Source of the DNA: Microvirga antarctica
GTDB lineage: Bacteria; Pseudomonadota; Alphaproteobacteria; Rhizobiales; Beijerinckiaceae
Length of the DNA stretch: 64,000 bases
Reading direction: 5' to 3'
Assembly: GCF_017921815.1 (NCBI RefSeq)
Contig: NZ_JAGEMM010000001.1
Coordinates: forward strand, 1,054,001 to 1,118,000
Positions 49,679 to 57,461 of the stretch are shown one piece after another. A program made the position numbers and the translations under genes. The notes beneath the pieces were generated by a model. It worked only from the letters and a program-made list of their open reading frames with translations. It was not told where the DNA came from and searched no databases. The number at the start of each line of letters is the position of its first letter. The first letter of the stretch is position 1.

Positions 49679-51118
49679 CTAGCGGCGTTGAAATTCGGGC
49701 GACATCAACAGCAGCGCGACGCCTTGCTGCCGACTCTCGGCGCGGGCGACGGCCTGTCGGGTCTCCCGCGACGCGTAATCTCCCAGCCCGCCGTCGAGAA
49801 GCGCCATGGGATCGCGATCGCTGGCTCGCTGGGACAAGCGGACAGCGACATCGAGGCGTGTCTTGAGACCCTCGGGCGATTCCCAGTGGTCGCGACTGTC
49901 CGGGTAGCCGTTGGGACCCGGCGGATCCCACATTTTTTGCCCGAGCGCGTTAAGGAGATTGTTGACGACGCCGCCATTCTCGGGGACCGATCCGAGGAGG
50001 CGCAGCGACCCCATGACGAATTCCTGCGGCGAGCGGATCTTGCTCGCTTCCGGCGCCCACGATTCGTCAGCCTGCAGCAGGGCTGCCGCCACCGCCGCCA
50101 GATCACCACCGGTGTCGCGAAAGGTGCTCTCCAGCCGGCGCACCAGCGCGTCCGGCGGGTGGTCGGCCACGAAATGCCGGGCGAGCTTGGTGGCGAGGTG
50201 CCGGGCGGTGGCGGGCTCGCTGGCGAGCGCCACAAAGACGTCGCGCGCCTGGTCGGGACCGAAATCCGGGTAGTAGCGGCCGAGAACCTGTTGTTCTCCC
50301 GGCTCATGCAGCCCGACATTGAACACTGTCGAACCTGGCCGCCCGAGGCGGCCCTCAGGCCCCGCCACCGTCCAGCCGGTAATCACGCGGGCGAGGCTGG
50401 TGACATCGGACTGGGTATAGCCGCCGGAGACCCCAAGCGTGTGAAGCTCCAGAATTTCACGGGCCAGATTCTCGTTCAGCCCCTTCTTCTGTCGCCGGGC
50501 GGTTTCCGTGCTCGGTCCGATGGATTGGTTGTTGTCCAGATAATAGATCATGGTCGGGTGGGTCTCGACCGCATGAAGCATGTCGCTGAACCGGCCGAGC
50601 ACGAAAGGCCGGATCGCTTCGCGCTCGAACGCCCCGGCTGTCGATTGAACCTGGTTGCCCTTGGAGACCCCGACCGCAAAATGGTTGCTCCAGAACCAGA
50701 CCAGCCGCTCCACGAAGCCACCATCCGTCGTCAGCGCTGCATTGACCCGCGCCATGATGTCGGCCTGATACATCGCCTGGGGGATATCGTTGCGGGGCTG
50801 CGCAGGCGCCGGCATTGGCTTGCCCGATGCTTCCGCCTTGTCGATCAGGCGCGAAAGCACAATTCCCTCGGGTCGCGGCTCGTCACCGGTGGCTGCATTT
50901 CTCGCGCGGGCAAGATCGACGCGCCGGCTCTCCTCACGCAGATCCGCCAATATGGTAGGCGTCTCCGGCAGGATCTGGTTGGTTTGGGGCTGCTCCGACC
51001 GGATCTCGGTGAGGAAGAAGCCTTGCGGATCGCGTCCAACCCGGGCCAGGTCGCCGGGGCGGGCGCCCACCCCAAACCGGTTCAACGCTAAAGCCGATGG
51101 AATAAAGTCCGATCGCAT
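49679..51118 (-). CDS. DUF1800 family protein
   Basis: A 479-residue protein (PSALALNRFGVGARPGDLAR; LVWFWSNHFAVGVSKG; NENLAREILELHTLGVSGGY; DLAAVAAALLQADESW; KIRSPQEFVMGSLRLL), the DUF1800 pattern. No clear signal peptide is visible, so export is not indicated by sequence. The partner DUF1501 gene follows in the same direction. The start at 51118 (MRSDFIP) is preferred; 51136 and 51172 are possible. Confidence 0.86.
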   Translation of the reverse strand: MRSDFIPSALALNRFGVGARPGDLARVGRDPQGFFLTEIRSEQPQTNQILPETPTILADLREESRRVDLARARNAATGDEPRPEGIVLSRLIDKAEASGKPMPAPAQPRNDIPQAMYQADIMARVNAALTTDGGFVERLVWFWSNHFAVGVSKGNQVQSTAGAFEREAIRPFVLGRFSDMLHAVETHPTMIYYLDNNQSIGPSTETARRQKKGLNENLAREILELHTLGVSGGYTQSDVTSLARVITGWTVAGPEGRLGRPGSTVFNVGLHEPGEQQVLGRYYPDFGPDQARDVFVALASEPATARHLATKLARHFVADHPPDALVRRLESTFRDTGGDLAAVAAALLQADESWAPEASKIRSPQEFVMGSLRLLGSVPENGGVVNNLLNALGQKMWDPPGPNGYPDSRDHWESPEGLKTRLDVAVRLSQRASDRDPMALLDGGLGDYASRETRQAVARAESRQQGVALLLMSPEFQRR

Positions 51119-51265
51119 TGCCGGGCAACCTCGCATCTGTCGCTTGTCGAGGATTCTATTCTGGCGGCGCAATCAGACCGCTTTACGGCAATGTGAAGGC
51201 GGGCTGCCTTGTCGATGAACCGCAGATGAAGGCGAACTGAAACGCCGCAGCGGGGTTCTTCCCTC

Positions 51266-51691
51266 ATGACACAGACAAGAGACTTTTCCGACAAAGCGGC
51301 CATGACGATCGCCACCGATACGGTTTGCGAACTCATCCTGCGCGCACGTGCGATCGACGTGAAAGAAGAGCTGACCGATCCGGATTCCGGGTCGAACCCC
51401 ATCGACGACGGTGGGGTGGACGCGCTCATGGACGGCGGCGACGACGCGACCGAGGAAGAGTTGCGGGAGGTTATTTCCGGCCTCAACGACGACGAGCGCG
51501 CGGAGCTGATCGCACTGGTCTATGTGGGCCGGGGCGACATGGATGCCGCCGAATGGCCCGACGCCGTGCGGCTCGCACGGGAAAGGGAGGCGGCCAACGT
51601 GCTGCCGACAGTCGACTGGTTGCTGGGCATTCCCAACCTCGGCGATCTCTGGGACGAGGGCCTCGCCGCTATGGGCCGTTCCTGCGCGTGA
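51266..51691 (+). CDS. DUF3775 domain protein
   Basis: A 141-residue acidic cytoplasmic protein. TIATDTVCELILRARAIDVK, a DDATEEELREVISGLNDDER segment, and LIALVYVGRGDMDAAEWPDA followed by NVLPTVDWLLGIPNLGDLWD fit the DUF3775 family found in alphaproteobacteria. It has no known function. It is followed by a clear terminator. Confidence 0.83.
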   Translation: MTQTRDFSDKAAMTIATDTVCELILRARAIDVKEELTDPDSGSNPIDDGGVDALMDGGDDATEEELREVISGLNDDERAELIALVYVGRGDMDAAEWPDAVRLAREREAANVLPTVDWLLGIPNLGDLWDEGLAAMGRSCA

Positions 51692-51700
51692 GCGCCAACG

Positions 51701-51739
51701 ACGCGCCGGCAGGTCTACCCGCCGGCGCGTCAGGTTTTT
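51701..51739 (+). terminator. Intrinsic terminator of the DUF3775 gene
   Basis: ACGCGCCGGC (51701-51710) pairs perfectly with GCCGGCGCGT (51721-51730) around a 10-base loop, followed by CAGGTTTTT. It starts 10 bases after the stop. Confidence 0.85.
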
Positions 51740-51742
51740 GCT

Positions 51743-52528
51743 TTACTTCATCATCGCAGGAAGAGCCGCGATATCGCGGACGGGGGCTGACGCCCCGGCG
51801 ATCTTGGTGACCATGGTGCCTTTGCCGGTCGCAAGATCGACCTTGTAGAGGGTGTCGCCGGCCATCAGCCAGCCCTCGTTCGCCCCATCGGTCGACACGA
51901 TATCGAAGGCGATGACATCACCCTTCGCGCCATGCATGCCAACCGAGTTGAGAATGCCGTCGTTGGGCGGGGCCTGCTTGACGACTGCGCCGCTGGCGTC
52001 GATGTCGTAGAGCACCGTCTCCTTGGCGCCCTTGACCGAGTTGGTGTACGCGCCGGCAATGATCTTGGGTGCCTTGCCCGCATGCATGTCGCCGTCGACG
52101 AACTTCAGTTGGCCATCCTTGGTCACCTTGCCGTCATCGACATTGGCGCGAAGATTGGTGCCGTCGGAGCCGATCACCCGCAGACGGTCCGCCACCGGAT
52201 TGAAGTCGACCGTTACCATGCCGCCCGTCGCCACCATCGTGTCGAGCTTCGATTTCATCATGGCTTTTCCGCTCGCCGTATCGATGGTGAAGACAGTGCC
52301 GTCAGAGGCAAGCGCATAAAGCATCCCGTCGGCGGGGCGAACGTCGATCCCGACCAGCTTCCCGCCGGACAGGCCGGACACGGTCATGGATTTGGCGACT
52401 TTCTTGCCCGCCACATCGACGATCGCGATCGTGTCGTCACCGATGAGAGCCGCGACGCTTTGTGCGTGGGCCGCCCCTGCGAGCATGGTGGTTCCGACGA
52501 GGACTGCTGCGAAAGTGCTGATTTTCAT
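51743..52528 (-). CDS. DUF4394 exported protein
   Basis: A 261-residue protein with a signal peptide (MKISTFAAVLVGTTMLAGAA, cleavage near AHAQS). The repeated propeller-like units (LVGIDVRPADGMLYALASDG; VDFNPVADRLRVIGSDGTNL) match DUF4394. The start at 52528 is fixed because the shared ECF-type promoter (52576-52604) lies upstream of it and would overlap any earlier start. It is divergent from the ECF sigma gene and has the same promoter boxes, so it should be a target of that sigma factor. Confidence 0.85.
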   Translation of the reverse strand: MKISTFAAVLVGTTMLAGAAHAQSVAALIGDDTIAIVDVAGKKVAKSMTVSGLSGGKLVGIDVRPADGMLYALASDGTVFTIDTASGKAMMKSKLDTMVATGGMVTVDFNPVADRLRVIGSDGTNLRANVDDGKVTKDGQLKFVDGDMHAGKAPKIIAGAYTNSVKGAKETVLYDIDASGAVVKQAPPNDGILNSVGMHGAKGDVIAFDIVSTDGANEGWLMAGDTLYKVDLATGKGTMVTKIAGASAPVRDIAALPAMMK

Positions 52529-52575
52529 GGCGTTTCTCTCTGAATTTTGCCCGGCTCCACGTGACCGGATATTGC

Positions 52576-52604
52576 GCATACCCGCCACAATCCCCTATGG
52601 ATGC
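52576..52604 (-). promoter_or_regulatory. ECF-type promoter of the DUF4394 gene
   Basis: On the minus strand GCATCC (52604-52599), exactly 17 bases, then GTATGC (52581-52576), which places a start near 52569 about 40 bases before the DUF4394 ATG. Identical spacing and nearly identical boxes occur upstream of the ECF sigma and fasciclin genes. Confidence 0.7.
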
Positions 52605-52630
52605 AGGGGGCTCACTTTTTTTATGCGCCT

Positions 52631-52659
52631 GCGTCCACCGGGCGCTCTGGGGTGTACGC
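52631..52659 (+). promoter_or_regulatory. Autoregulatory promoter of the ECF sigma gene
   Basis: GCGTCC (52631-52636), 17 bases, GTACGC (52654-52659), 28 bases upstream of the ECF GTG start. Same two-box pattern as at 52576-52604 and 54326-54354. Confidence 0.65.
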
Positions 52660-52687
52660 ACTGAGCAAGCTGACAGGGAGATGACGC

Positions 52688-53254
52688 GTGGAGGCTACGG
52701 TTGGGGCGATTGCCCCCGAGCGCCGTGACTTGACGGACGCCTTGCGCCGTTGCGCCAGAGGCGATCGTTCGGCATTGCGGAGCATTTACGATCTCGAGGC
52801 TCCCCGGATGCTGGGCGTGGCTATGCGCATCCTGCGGCGGCGGGCGCTGGCCGAGGAGGCCGTACACGACACCTTCATGCAGGTCTGGCAGCGTGCCGGC
52901 AGCTTCGACCCGCAGCGCGGCAATGCGCGCACCTGGCTCTATGCGGTTCTGCGCAACCGTTCCCTCAACATCCTGCGCGGAGAATCCCGCACCGATCTCG
53001 TCGAGGATTTCGAGCCCATGGGCCTGGTCAGCGACGAGGAAGGACCGGAGGCCGTGCTCCTTCGCCTGTCCGATTCCGGACGTCTGAAAAGCTGCCTTGA
53101 GCGTCTGGAGCCGGCCCGACGCCAGGCCATTACGCTGGCCTATATCCATGGGCTGACCCATGGCGAGCTGGCAGGCCGCCTTGGCATTCCGCTCGGCACC
53201 GTCAAATCGTGGATCCGCCGCTCGCTCACCTCCCTGCGGGAGTGCCTGGCATGA
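52688..53254 (+). CDS. ECF-family RNA polymerase sigma factor (SigK-like)
   Basis: A 188-residue sigma factor with regions 2 and 4 only. Region 2 has LRSIYDLEAPRMLGVAMRIL then AEEAVHDTFMQVWQRAGSFD and ARTWLYAVLRNRSLNILRG; region 4 has ITLAYIHGLTHGELAGRLGI and PLGTVKSWIRRSLTSLRE. This combination and its anti-sigma partner resemble SigK-type factors. The GTG at 52688 is preceded by GGGAG. Its stop overlaps the anti-sigma start (ATGA), which couples the pair. Confidence 0.9.
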   Translation: MEATVGAIAPERRDLTDALRRCARGDRSALRSIYDLEAPRMLGVAMRILRRRALAEEAVHDTFMQVWQRAGSFDPQRGNARTWLYAVLRNRSLNILRGESRTDLVEDFEPMGLVSDEEGPEAVLLRLSDSGRLKSCLERLEPARRQAITLAYIHGLTHGELAGRLGIPLGTVKSWIRRSLTSLRECLA

Positions 53255-53976
53255 TCAGCGAACAGAACGATCGGCTCGCCGCCGAGCATGTGATGGGCCT
53301 CCTCGACGGCGAGGAGCGCCATCGCGCCGACTTGCTGCTGGCCTCGGATCCGTCCTTCCGGGCTGCGGTGGATCTCTGGCGCGTGCACTTCGCCGAGTTC
53401 GATGAGACGGCGCCCGCACTCCCCGCGACGGAAAGCCTGTGGCAGCGCATCGAAACCGGCGTTGCGGCCGACGCACCTGTCTCCGTCAGGCCCGCCCCTG
53501 CGCGGGTGGCGACCGAGAGCCGGTTCCGGGCCCTGTGGGACAGTCTCGTCTTCTGGCGCTTTGCCGGAATGACAGCCGCCTGCGCCGCCCTGCTGCTTGC
53601 CATCGCTACCGCGTTCTTCGCCGACAGGGCGGCACGCCAGCCGGTGATGGTTGCCGTTCTGGTCAACGATTCCAATCAGCCGGGCGCTGTGCTCAGCACC
53701 TTCTCGGATGGCCGCGCCGAATTCGTGCCGCTCGGCGGCACGAGTATTCCGCGGGATCACTCGATGCAGGTCTGGACGTTCCCCGATCCGAAAGGCGCCC
53801 CCGTCTCGGTCGGCGTGATCAACGCGGCCAGGACAGTCCAGCTCAACCTCGCGAAGCTCCCGCATCTGCAATCGGATCAGGTGTTCGCGATTTCCATGGA
53901 ACCGCTGCACGGCTCGCCAACCGGACTGCCGACCGGCCCGGTGGTGTTGAAAGGCACGGCATCGACCGCACTCTGA
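53251..53976 (+). CDS. RskA-type anti-sigma factor
   Basis: A 241-residue single-pass inner-membrane protein. The N-terminal cytoplasmic part (MISEQNDRLAAEHVMGLLDG...ERHRADLLLASD) should hold the sigma factor. One helix (about 105-127, FAGMTAACAALLLAIATAFF) follows, then a periplasmic RskA-like domain (MQVWTFPDPKGAPVSVGVIN; FAISMEPLHGSPTGLPTGPV). No zinc-binding His-Cys motif is visible, consistent with the RskA type. It overlaps the sigma gene by four bases. Signal-dependent proteolysis is the known activation route for this family. Confidence 0.88.
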   Translation: MISEQNDRLAAEHVMGLLDGEERHRADLLLASDPSFRAAVDLWRVHFAEFDETAPALPATESLWQRIETGVAADAPVSVRPAPARVATESRFRALWDSLVFWRFAGMTAACAALLLAIATAFFADRAARQPVMVAVLVNDSNQPGAVLSTFSDGRAEFVPLGGTSIPRDHSMQVWTFPDPKGAPVSVGVINAARTVQLNLAKLPHLQSDQVFAISMEPLHGSPTGLPTGPVVLKGTASTAL

Positions 53977-54040
53977 CGGGCTGCCGCAATTGCGACACCG
54001 ACCCCACCCAGAGTTTGCGTCAACAAATGGAGTTCGGCTC

Positions 54041-54292
54041 ATGATTCCCGGCGATCCCAAGATGCCCCCTGCGGCGACGGCTGCTGACGAGACCGTCGCG
54101 CAGACCGAGGATGCCCTTGACGAAGCGCTGGAGGAGACCTTTCCCGCCAGCGACGCCATCAACTTGCGCCAATGGAGCGAGATGGAAGCCTCGGAGCGTG
54201 CGCGCGCCGAGCGCGAGGAGCGCTTGAAGGCGCAATCCCATGTTGATCGCTTGGCGCTCTATGCCCGCGGTCCGACCGCGTTTTCCGCGTGA
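54041..54292 (+). CDS. Small acidic helical protein with ETFPASDAIN motif
   Basis: An 83-residue protein (MIPGDPKMPPAATAADETVA...EDALDEALEETFPASDAINL). The E-TFPASD-IN motif is a short signature seen in many rhizobial stress-associated small proteins (recognised from memory, not searched). The remainder is charged and helical (EASERARAEREERLKAQSH). It follows the anti-sigma gene by 64 bases, with no ECF promoter of its own, so it probably shares the sigma operon transcript. Confidence 0.65.
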   Translation: MIPGDPKMPPAATAADETVAQTEDALDEALEETFPASDAINLRQWSEMEASERARAEREERLKAQSHVDRLALYARGPTAFSA

Positions 54293-54325
54293 GAAAGACA
54301 TTCACAAAAATGTGAGAGGCCTGCT

Positions 54326-54354
54326 GCATCCGCCGGCGTTGCCGGTGGGTATCC
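54326..54354 (+). promoter_or_regulatory. ECF-type promoter of the fasciclin gene
   Basis: GCATCC (54326-54331), 17 bases, GTATCC (54349-54354), with a start near 54361 and a leader of about 70 bases before the fasciclin ATG. Third copy of the shared boxes. Confidence 0.65.
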
Positions 54355-54429
54355 ACCCTGAAGGACAGCCTTCGATCGCACGATTGAAACCCGGCGCGAT
54401 CCCATTCACCCCCTTCAGGGACAGATCCG

Positions 54430-54999
54430 ATGACAATTCGTCTTGCAACCTTTGCCGCAGCGCTGGCGCTCGGCACCGCGACGCTCGTCTCCACGATGCC
54501 TTCGGTCGCTCAGGAAATGACCAAGATGGTCGGCGGCGCGGCGATGTACCCGTCGAAGAACATCATCGAGAACGCCGTCAATTCCAAGGACCACACCACA
54601 CTCGTGGCAGCCGTGAAGGCCGCGGGTCTCGTCGAAACGCTGCAGGGCGCGGGCCCCTTTACGGTTTTTGCACCGCGTAATGCCGCATTCGCAAAACTTC
54701 CCAAGGGCACCGTCGAGACGCTGCTCATGCCGGCCAACAAGGCCGCGCTGACGGGCGTTCTCACCTATCACGTCGTGTCCGGCCGCGTGACCGCCCAGCA
54801 GCTGATGGCGCAGGTCAAGCAGGGCGGCGGCAAGGCCATGCTCAAGACCGTCCAGGGCGAAACCCTCACGGTCATGCAGAAGGGCAACAAGCTCATCCTC
54901 GAGGATCAGAAAGGCCGCAAGTCGACGGTGACCATTGCGGACGTCATGCAGTCGAACGGCGTGATCCACGTGGTCGACACCGTCCTCCTGCCGGGCTGA
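54430..54999 (+). CDS. Secreted fasciclin (FAS1) domain protein
   Basis: A 189-residue protein: signal peptide (MTIRLATFAAALALGTATLV, cleavage near SVAQE) and one FAS1 domain (about 40-187) with NAVNSKDHTTLVAAVKAAGL, TLQGAGPFTVFAPRNAAFAK, LTYHVVSGRVTAQQLMAQVK and VIHVVDTVLLPG. FAS1 proteins are cell-surface adhesion or matrix proteins. In Mycobacterium tuberculosis SigK/RskA controls fasciclin proteins MPT70/MPT83; the same gene types and a shared promoter occur here. Confidence 0.9.
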   Translation: MTIRLATFAAALALGTATLVSTMPSVAQEMTKMVGGAAMYPSKNIIENAVNSKDHTTLVAAVKAAGLVETLQGAGPFTVFAPRNAAFAKLPKGTVETLLMPANKAALTGVLTYHVVSGRVTAQQLMAQVKQGGGKAMLKTVQGETLTVMQKGNKLILEDQKGRKSTVTIADVMQSNGVIHVVDTVLLPG

Positions 55000-55149
55000 G
55001 ACATCCGGCGGACATCACGCCCGCCGCGATCGGAGTAATGCGTAGGCGGCCCTTCGATGATCGAGGGGCCGTCATTTTCTTGTCCCTGCGGCCTGCTGCC
55101 GCGTCTGCCGAAAGAGCAGCAAAGACGCGGCCTTTTCAAGAATCGCCGG

Positions 55150-57333
55150 TTAGAGTTTGCCGAGCTTCAGGAACTGCGTCTCCCCGGAGGAATCGTCAAC
55201 GCCGTCATTGTCCGTCACGATGAAGGCGTTGCCGGCGGCGTCGATGGCGAAGCCCTCGACCTTGTCGAGCACATAGCCCTGCGGCTTCTTGAGGTCGGGC
55301 AGCAAGTCGCGCAGCAGCGTCTTTTTCACCACCGGCAGAGGTTGTCCCAAAGCCACCGGCTTCATATCGGCCGCCGATACGGCATAGAGCCTCTTGACCA
55401 CGGCCTTGTCGGCGATCTGGTTGTCGCGCTCGATGATGATAACGCGATCACCAGCCGCCGTGATTTCGGACAGGCCGATCCAGCCGGTCTCGGTCTTGTC
55501 GAGCGGATAATGCACCGCGCCCCAGCTCTTGTCGGCAGGCTTGTAGGCGAGGAGCTTGACGTGGTTTTTTGCATCGTCCGCCCATTCGCGCTGGACGGCG
55601 AGCCACACGGTCTGAGCATCGCCCGTTCCGGTGACCGTCACGCCCTCGAAGCCGTAGTTCTTGGCACCCTCTTCGAGGGATGACGGCACGGTGATCTCCT
55701 CGATGATCGCACCCTTGGCATCAACCTTGATGAGCCGGTTCTTGAGCCCCTTCTCGGGATTGCCTTCGGAGGCGAGCCAGAACGCCCCATCGGCCGCCAT
55801 CGCGATGCCTTCGAGATCGAGCTTGTCGGCGGCAGCCCCCGCCCGCGTCACCAGCGTCTCGGCGGTGATGATCGCCGGATGCTGGCTGGCGTCGATGGTG
55901 AGGATTCGCGGCGCGGCGCTGTAGACGCTGTCGGTGACGGCATAGAGCCTCCCCGCCTGCGTCGGATCGGCCGCGAGACCCGAGAGTGCGCCCCAGGCAA
56001 TCGGCAATCCGTCGGCCTTGCGGGCGGAGCGGAGCGTCGGATAGGCCGGAGCCGCGCGCTCGGCACGCTGATAGATCATCACGTGCGGCCCAACGCCGCC
56101 ACCTTTTCGCAGATCGGTCTCGCTGGTGGCAACGAACAGATTGCGCGAGGGAATCGCCATGAAGCCCTCCGGGCCGATGCCGGTCGGCAGCATCTGGATG
56201 AGTTCCGGCGCAGCGCCGGTGTCGCGATACACGCCGACGACGGAGCCACGCTCGGAACCGACGAAGATCAGGTTGTCGGCGCCGAACCGTGCAACGTCGA
56301 GGCCTTCGACCTCGACGCCCTTCTTGTTGCGCTTGTCCGGGTAATGGCCGAGTGCCACCACCTCGTGCTCGAAGCTTTCGGCGGATTCGAACGCGACCGA
56401 ACCGTCCTTGTTGAAGATCGTGAAGCCGCGCGAGCCGCCCTTCCAATCCCCTTCATTGGCCGTGACGAAACGATTGTTGTCGATCCAGTGAACGGCGTCG
56501 GGCTCGCGCGGAACGGCCTTCAGCTCATCTGTCAGCGCAATCTTGCCGTCCTTCTTGGTGTCGACGTTCTTGAGATCGACGGTGCCGGCGGAGAAATGCC
56601 GCTCGATGGCGCCCGTGCGGCCGTCGATCATCACCAGATGGTTGTTTTCCTGCATCGACAGGACGATCTTGCCGTCCGCCGAAATGTCCACGAATTCCGG
56701 CTCGGGATCCTCGCCAGCGACCGCAGCCAGACCCGTCACGTCCACCGTCTTTAACGACGCGCAGGTGAAGCGCTCACCGTCCAGCGCACCGACCACGAGG
56801 GCTCCGGCCGGCATCTGCGGCAACGCGCCGTCGTTCACGCTCTCGTCGCGCTCGTTCTCGATGGCGATCGCCATGATGCCGCTGCCGATGGCGATCGAAT
56901 CCGGCTGGCCGGGAAGCGGGCATTCGCTCGCGACCGTCTTTGACGCCAGATCGACGACGACGAGTTTTCCACTGGGCTTCAGAAAGCTCTCGGAGGTGTT
57001 GACCGCCACATAGGCGCGGTTGCCGGACACCTTCACGGAGGTCGGTTCGCCGCCTACCGCCACCTTGCCGCCGGCCTTTGGCTGGGCCGCATCGGCGATG
57101 TCGATGAAGCGGATCGCCTTGCGGGGGCCGTCCGTATAGACGAGCAGCTTGCCATCTTCGCTGGCGGAGATGATCTCGGCCACAGTCTCGCCCTTCTGGT
57201 CCTCATCGGGAGCCAGATTGGCCGTGATGGGAAAGCTGGCGATCCGGTCGAAATACTCGGCCGCAGAGGCTTCGAGCGCCGTGCCTGACAACAGGAGGGC
57301 GGCGAGCGAGCCGATGGCGAAACGTTGGGGCAT
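55150..57333 (-). CDS. Exported beta-propeller protein with phytase-like esterase domain
   Basis: A 727-residue protein. Signal peptide [20 protein letters not shown], then SASAAEY-like cleavage. The first half is propeller-like, with repeats such as [19 protein letters not shown] and [20 protein letters not shown]. The second half (from about 450) is a phytase-like esterase domain ([73 protein letters not shown]), the PF13449 pattern. Phosphate- or ester-hydrolysing activity is suggested but not provable. It ends near the fasciclin gene and is divergent from uvrB. Confidence 0.83.
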   Translation of the reverse strand: MPQRFAIGSLAALLLSGTALEASAAEYFDRIASFPITANLAPDEDQKGETVAEIISASEDGKLLVYTDGPRKAIRFIDIADAAQPKAGGKVAVGGEPTSVKVSGNRAYVAVNTSESFLKPSGKLVVVDLASKTVASECPLPGQPDSIAIGSGIMAIAIENERDESVNDGALPQMPAGALVVGALDGERFTCASLKTVDVTGLAAVAGEDPEPEFVDISADGKIVLSMQENNHLVMIDGRTGAIERHFSAGTVDLKNVDTKKDGKIALTDELKAVPREPDAVHWIDNNRFVTANEGDWKGGSRGFTIFNKDGSVAFESAESFEHEVVALGHYPDKRNKKGVEVEGLDVARFGADNLIFVGSERGSVVGVYRDTGAAPELIQMLPTGIGPEGFMAIPSRNLFVATSETDLRKGGGVGPHVMIYQRAERAAPAYPTLRSARKADGLPIAWGALSGLAADPTQAGRLYAVTDSVYSAAPRILTIDASQHPAIITAETLVTRAGAAADKLDLEGIAMAADGAFWLASEGNPEKGLKNRLIKVDAKGAIIEEITVPSSLEEGAKNYGFEGVTVTGTGDAQTVWLAVQREWADDAKNHVKLLAYKPADKSWGAVHYPLDKTETGWIGLSEITAAGDRVIIIERDNQIADKAVVKRLYAVSAADMKPVALGQPLPVVKKTLLRDLLPDLKKPQGYVLDKVEGFAIDAAGNAFIVTDNDGVDDSSGETQFLKLGKL

Positions 57334-57461
57334 GGGACCTCGCAGGGGACAATCGGGTGAGGCTCGAGCTTCTGCGTGAAGCCTGTGACGGGCGCATGAC
57401 ACCTGTGTCCGAAAGCCCCGATCCTCTTCCCAATCCGACCCGTCTGTACCATATTCGTTCT

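Noticed and set aside
52529..52588. Extension of the DUF4394 protein to a GTG at 52588
   Set aside because: It would place the start over the shared ECF promoter boxes, and the signal peptide begins at 52528.
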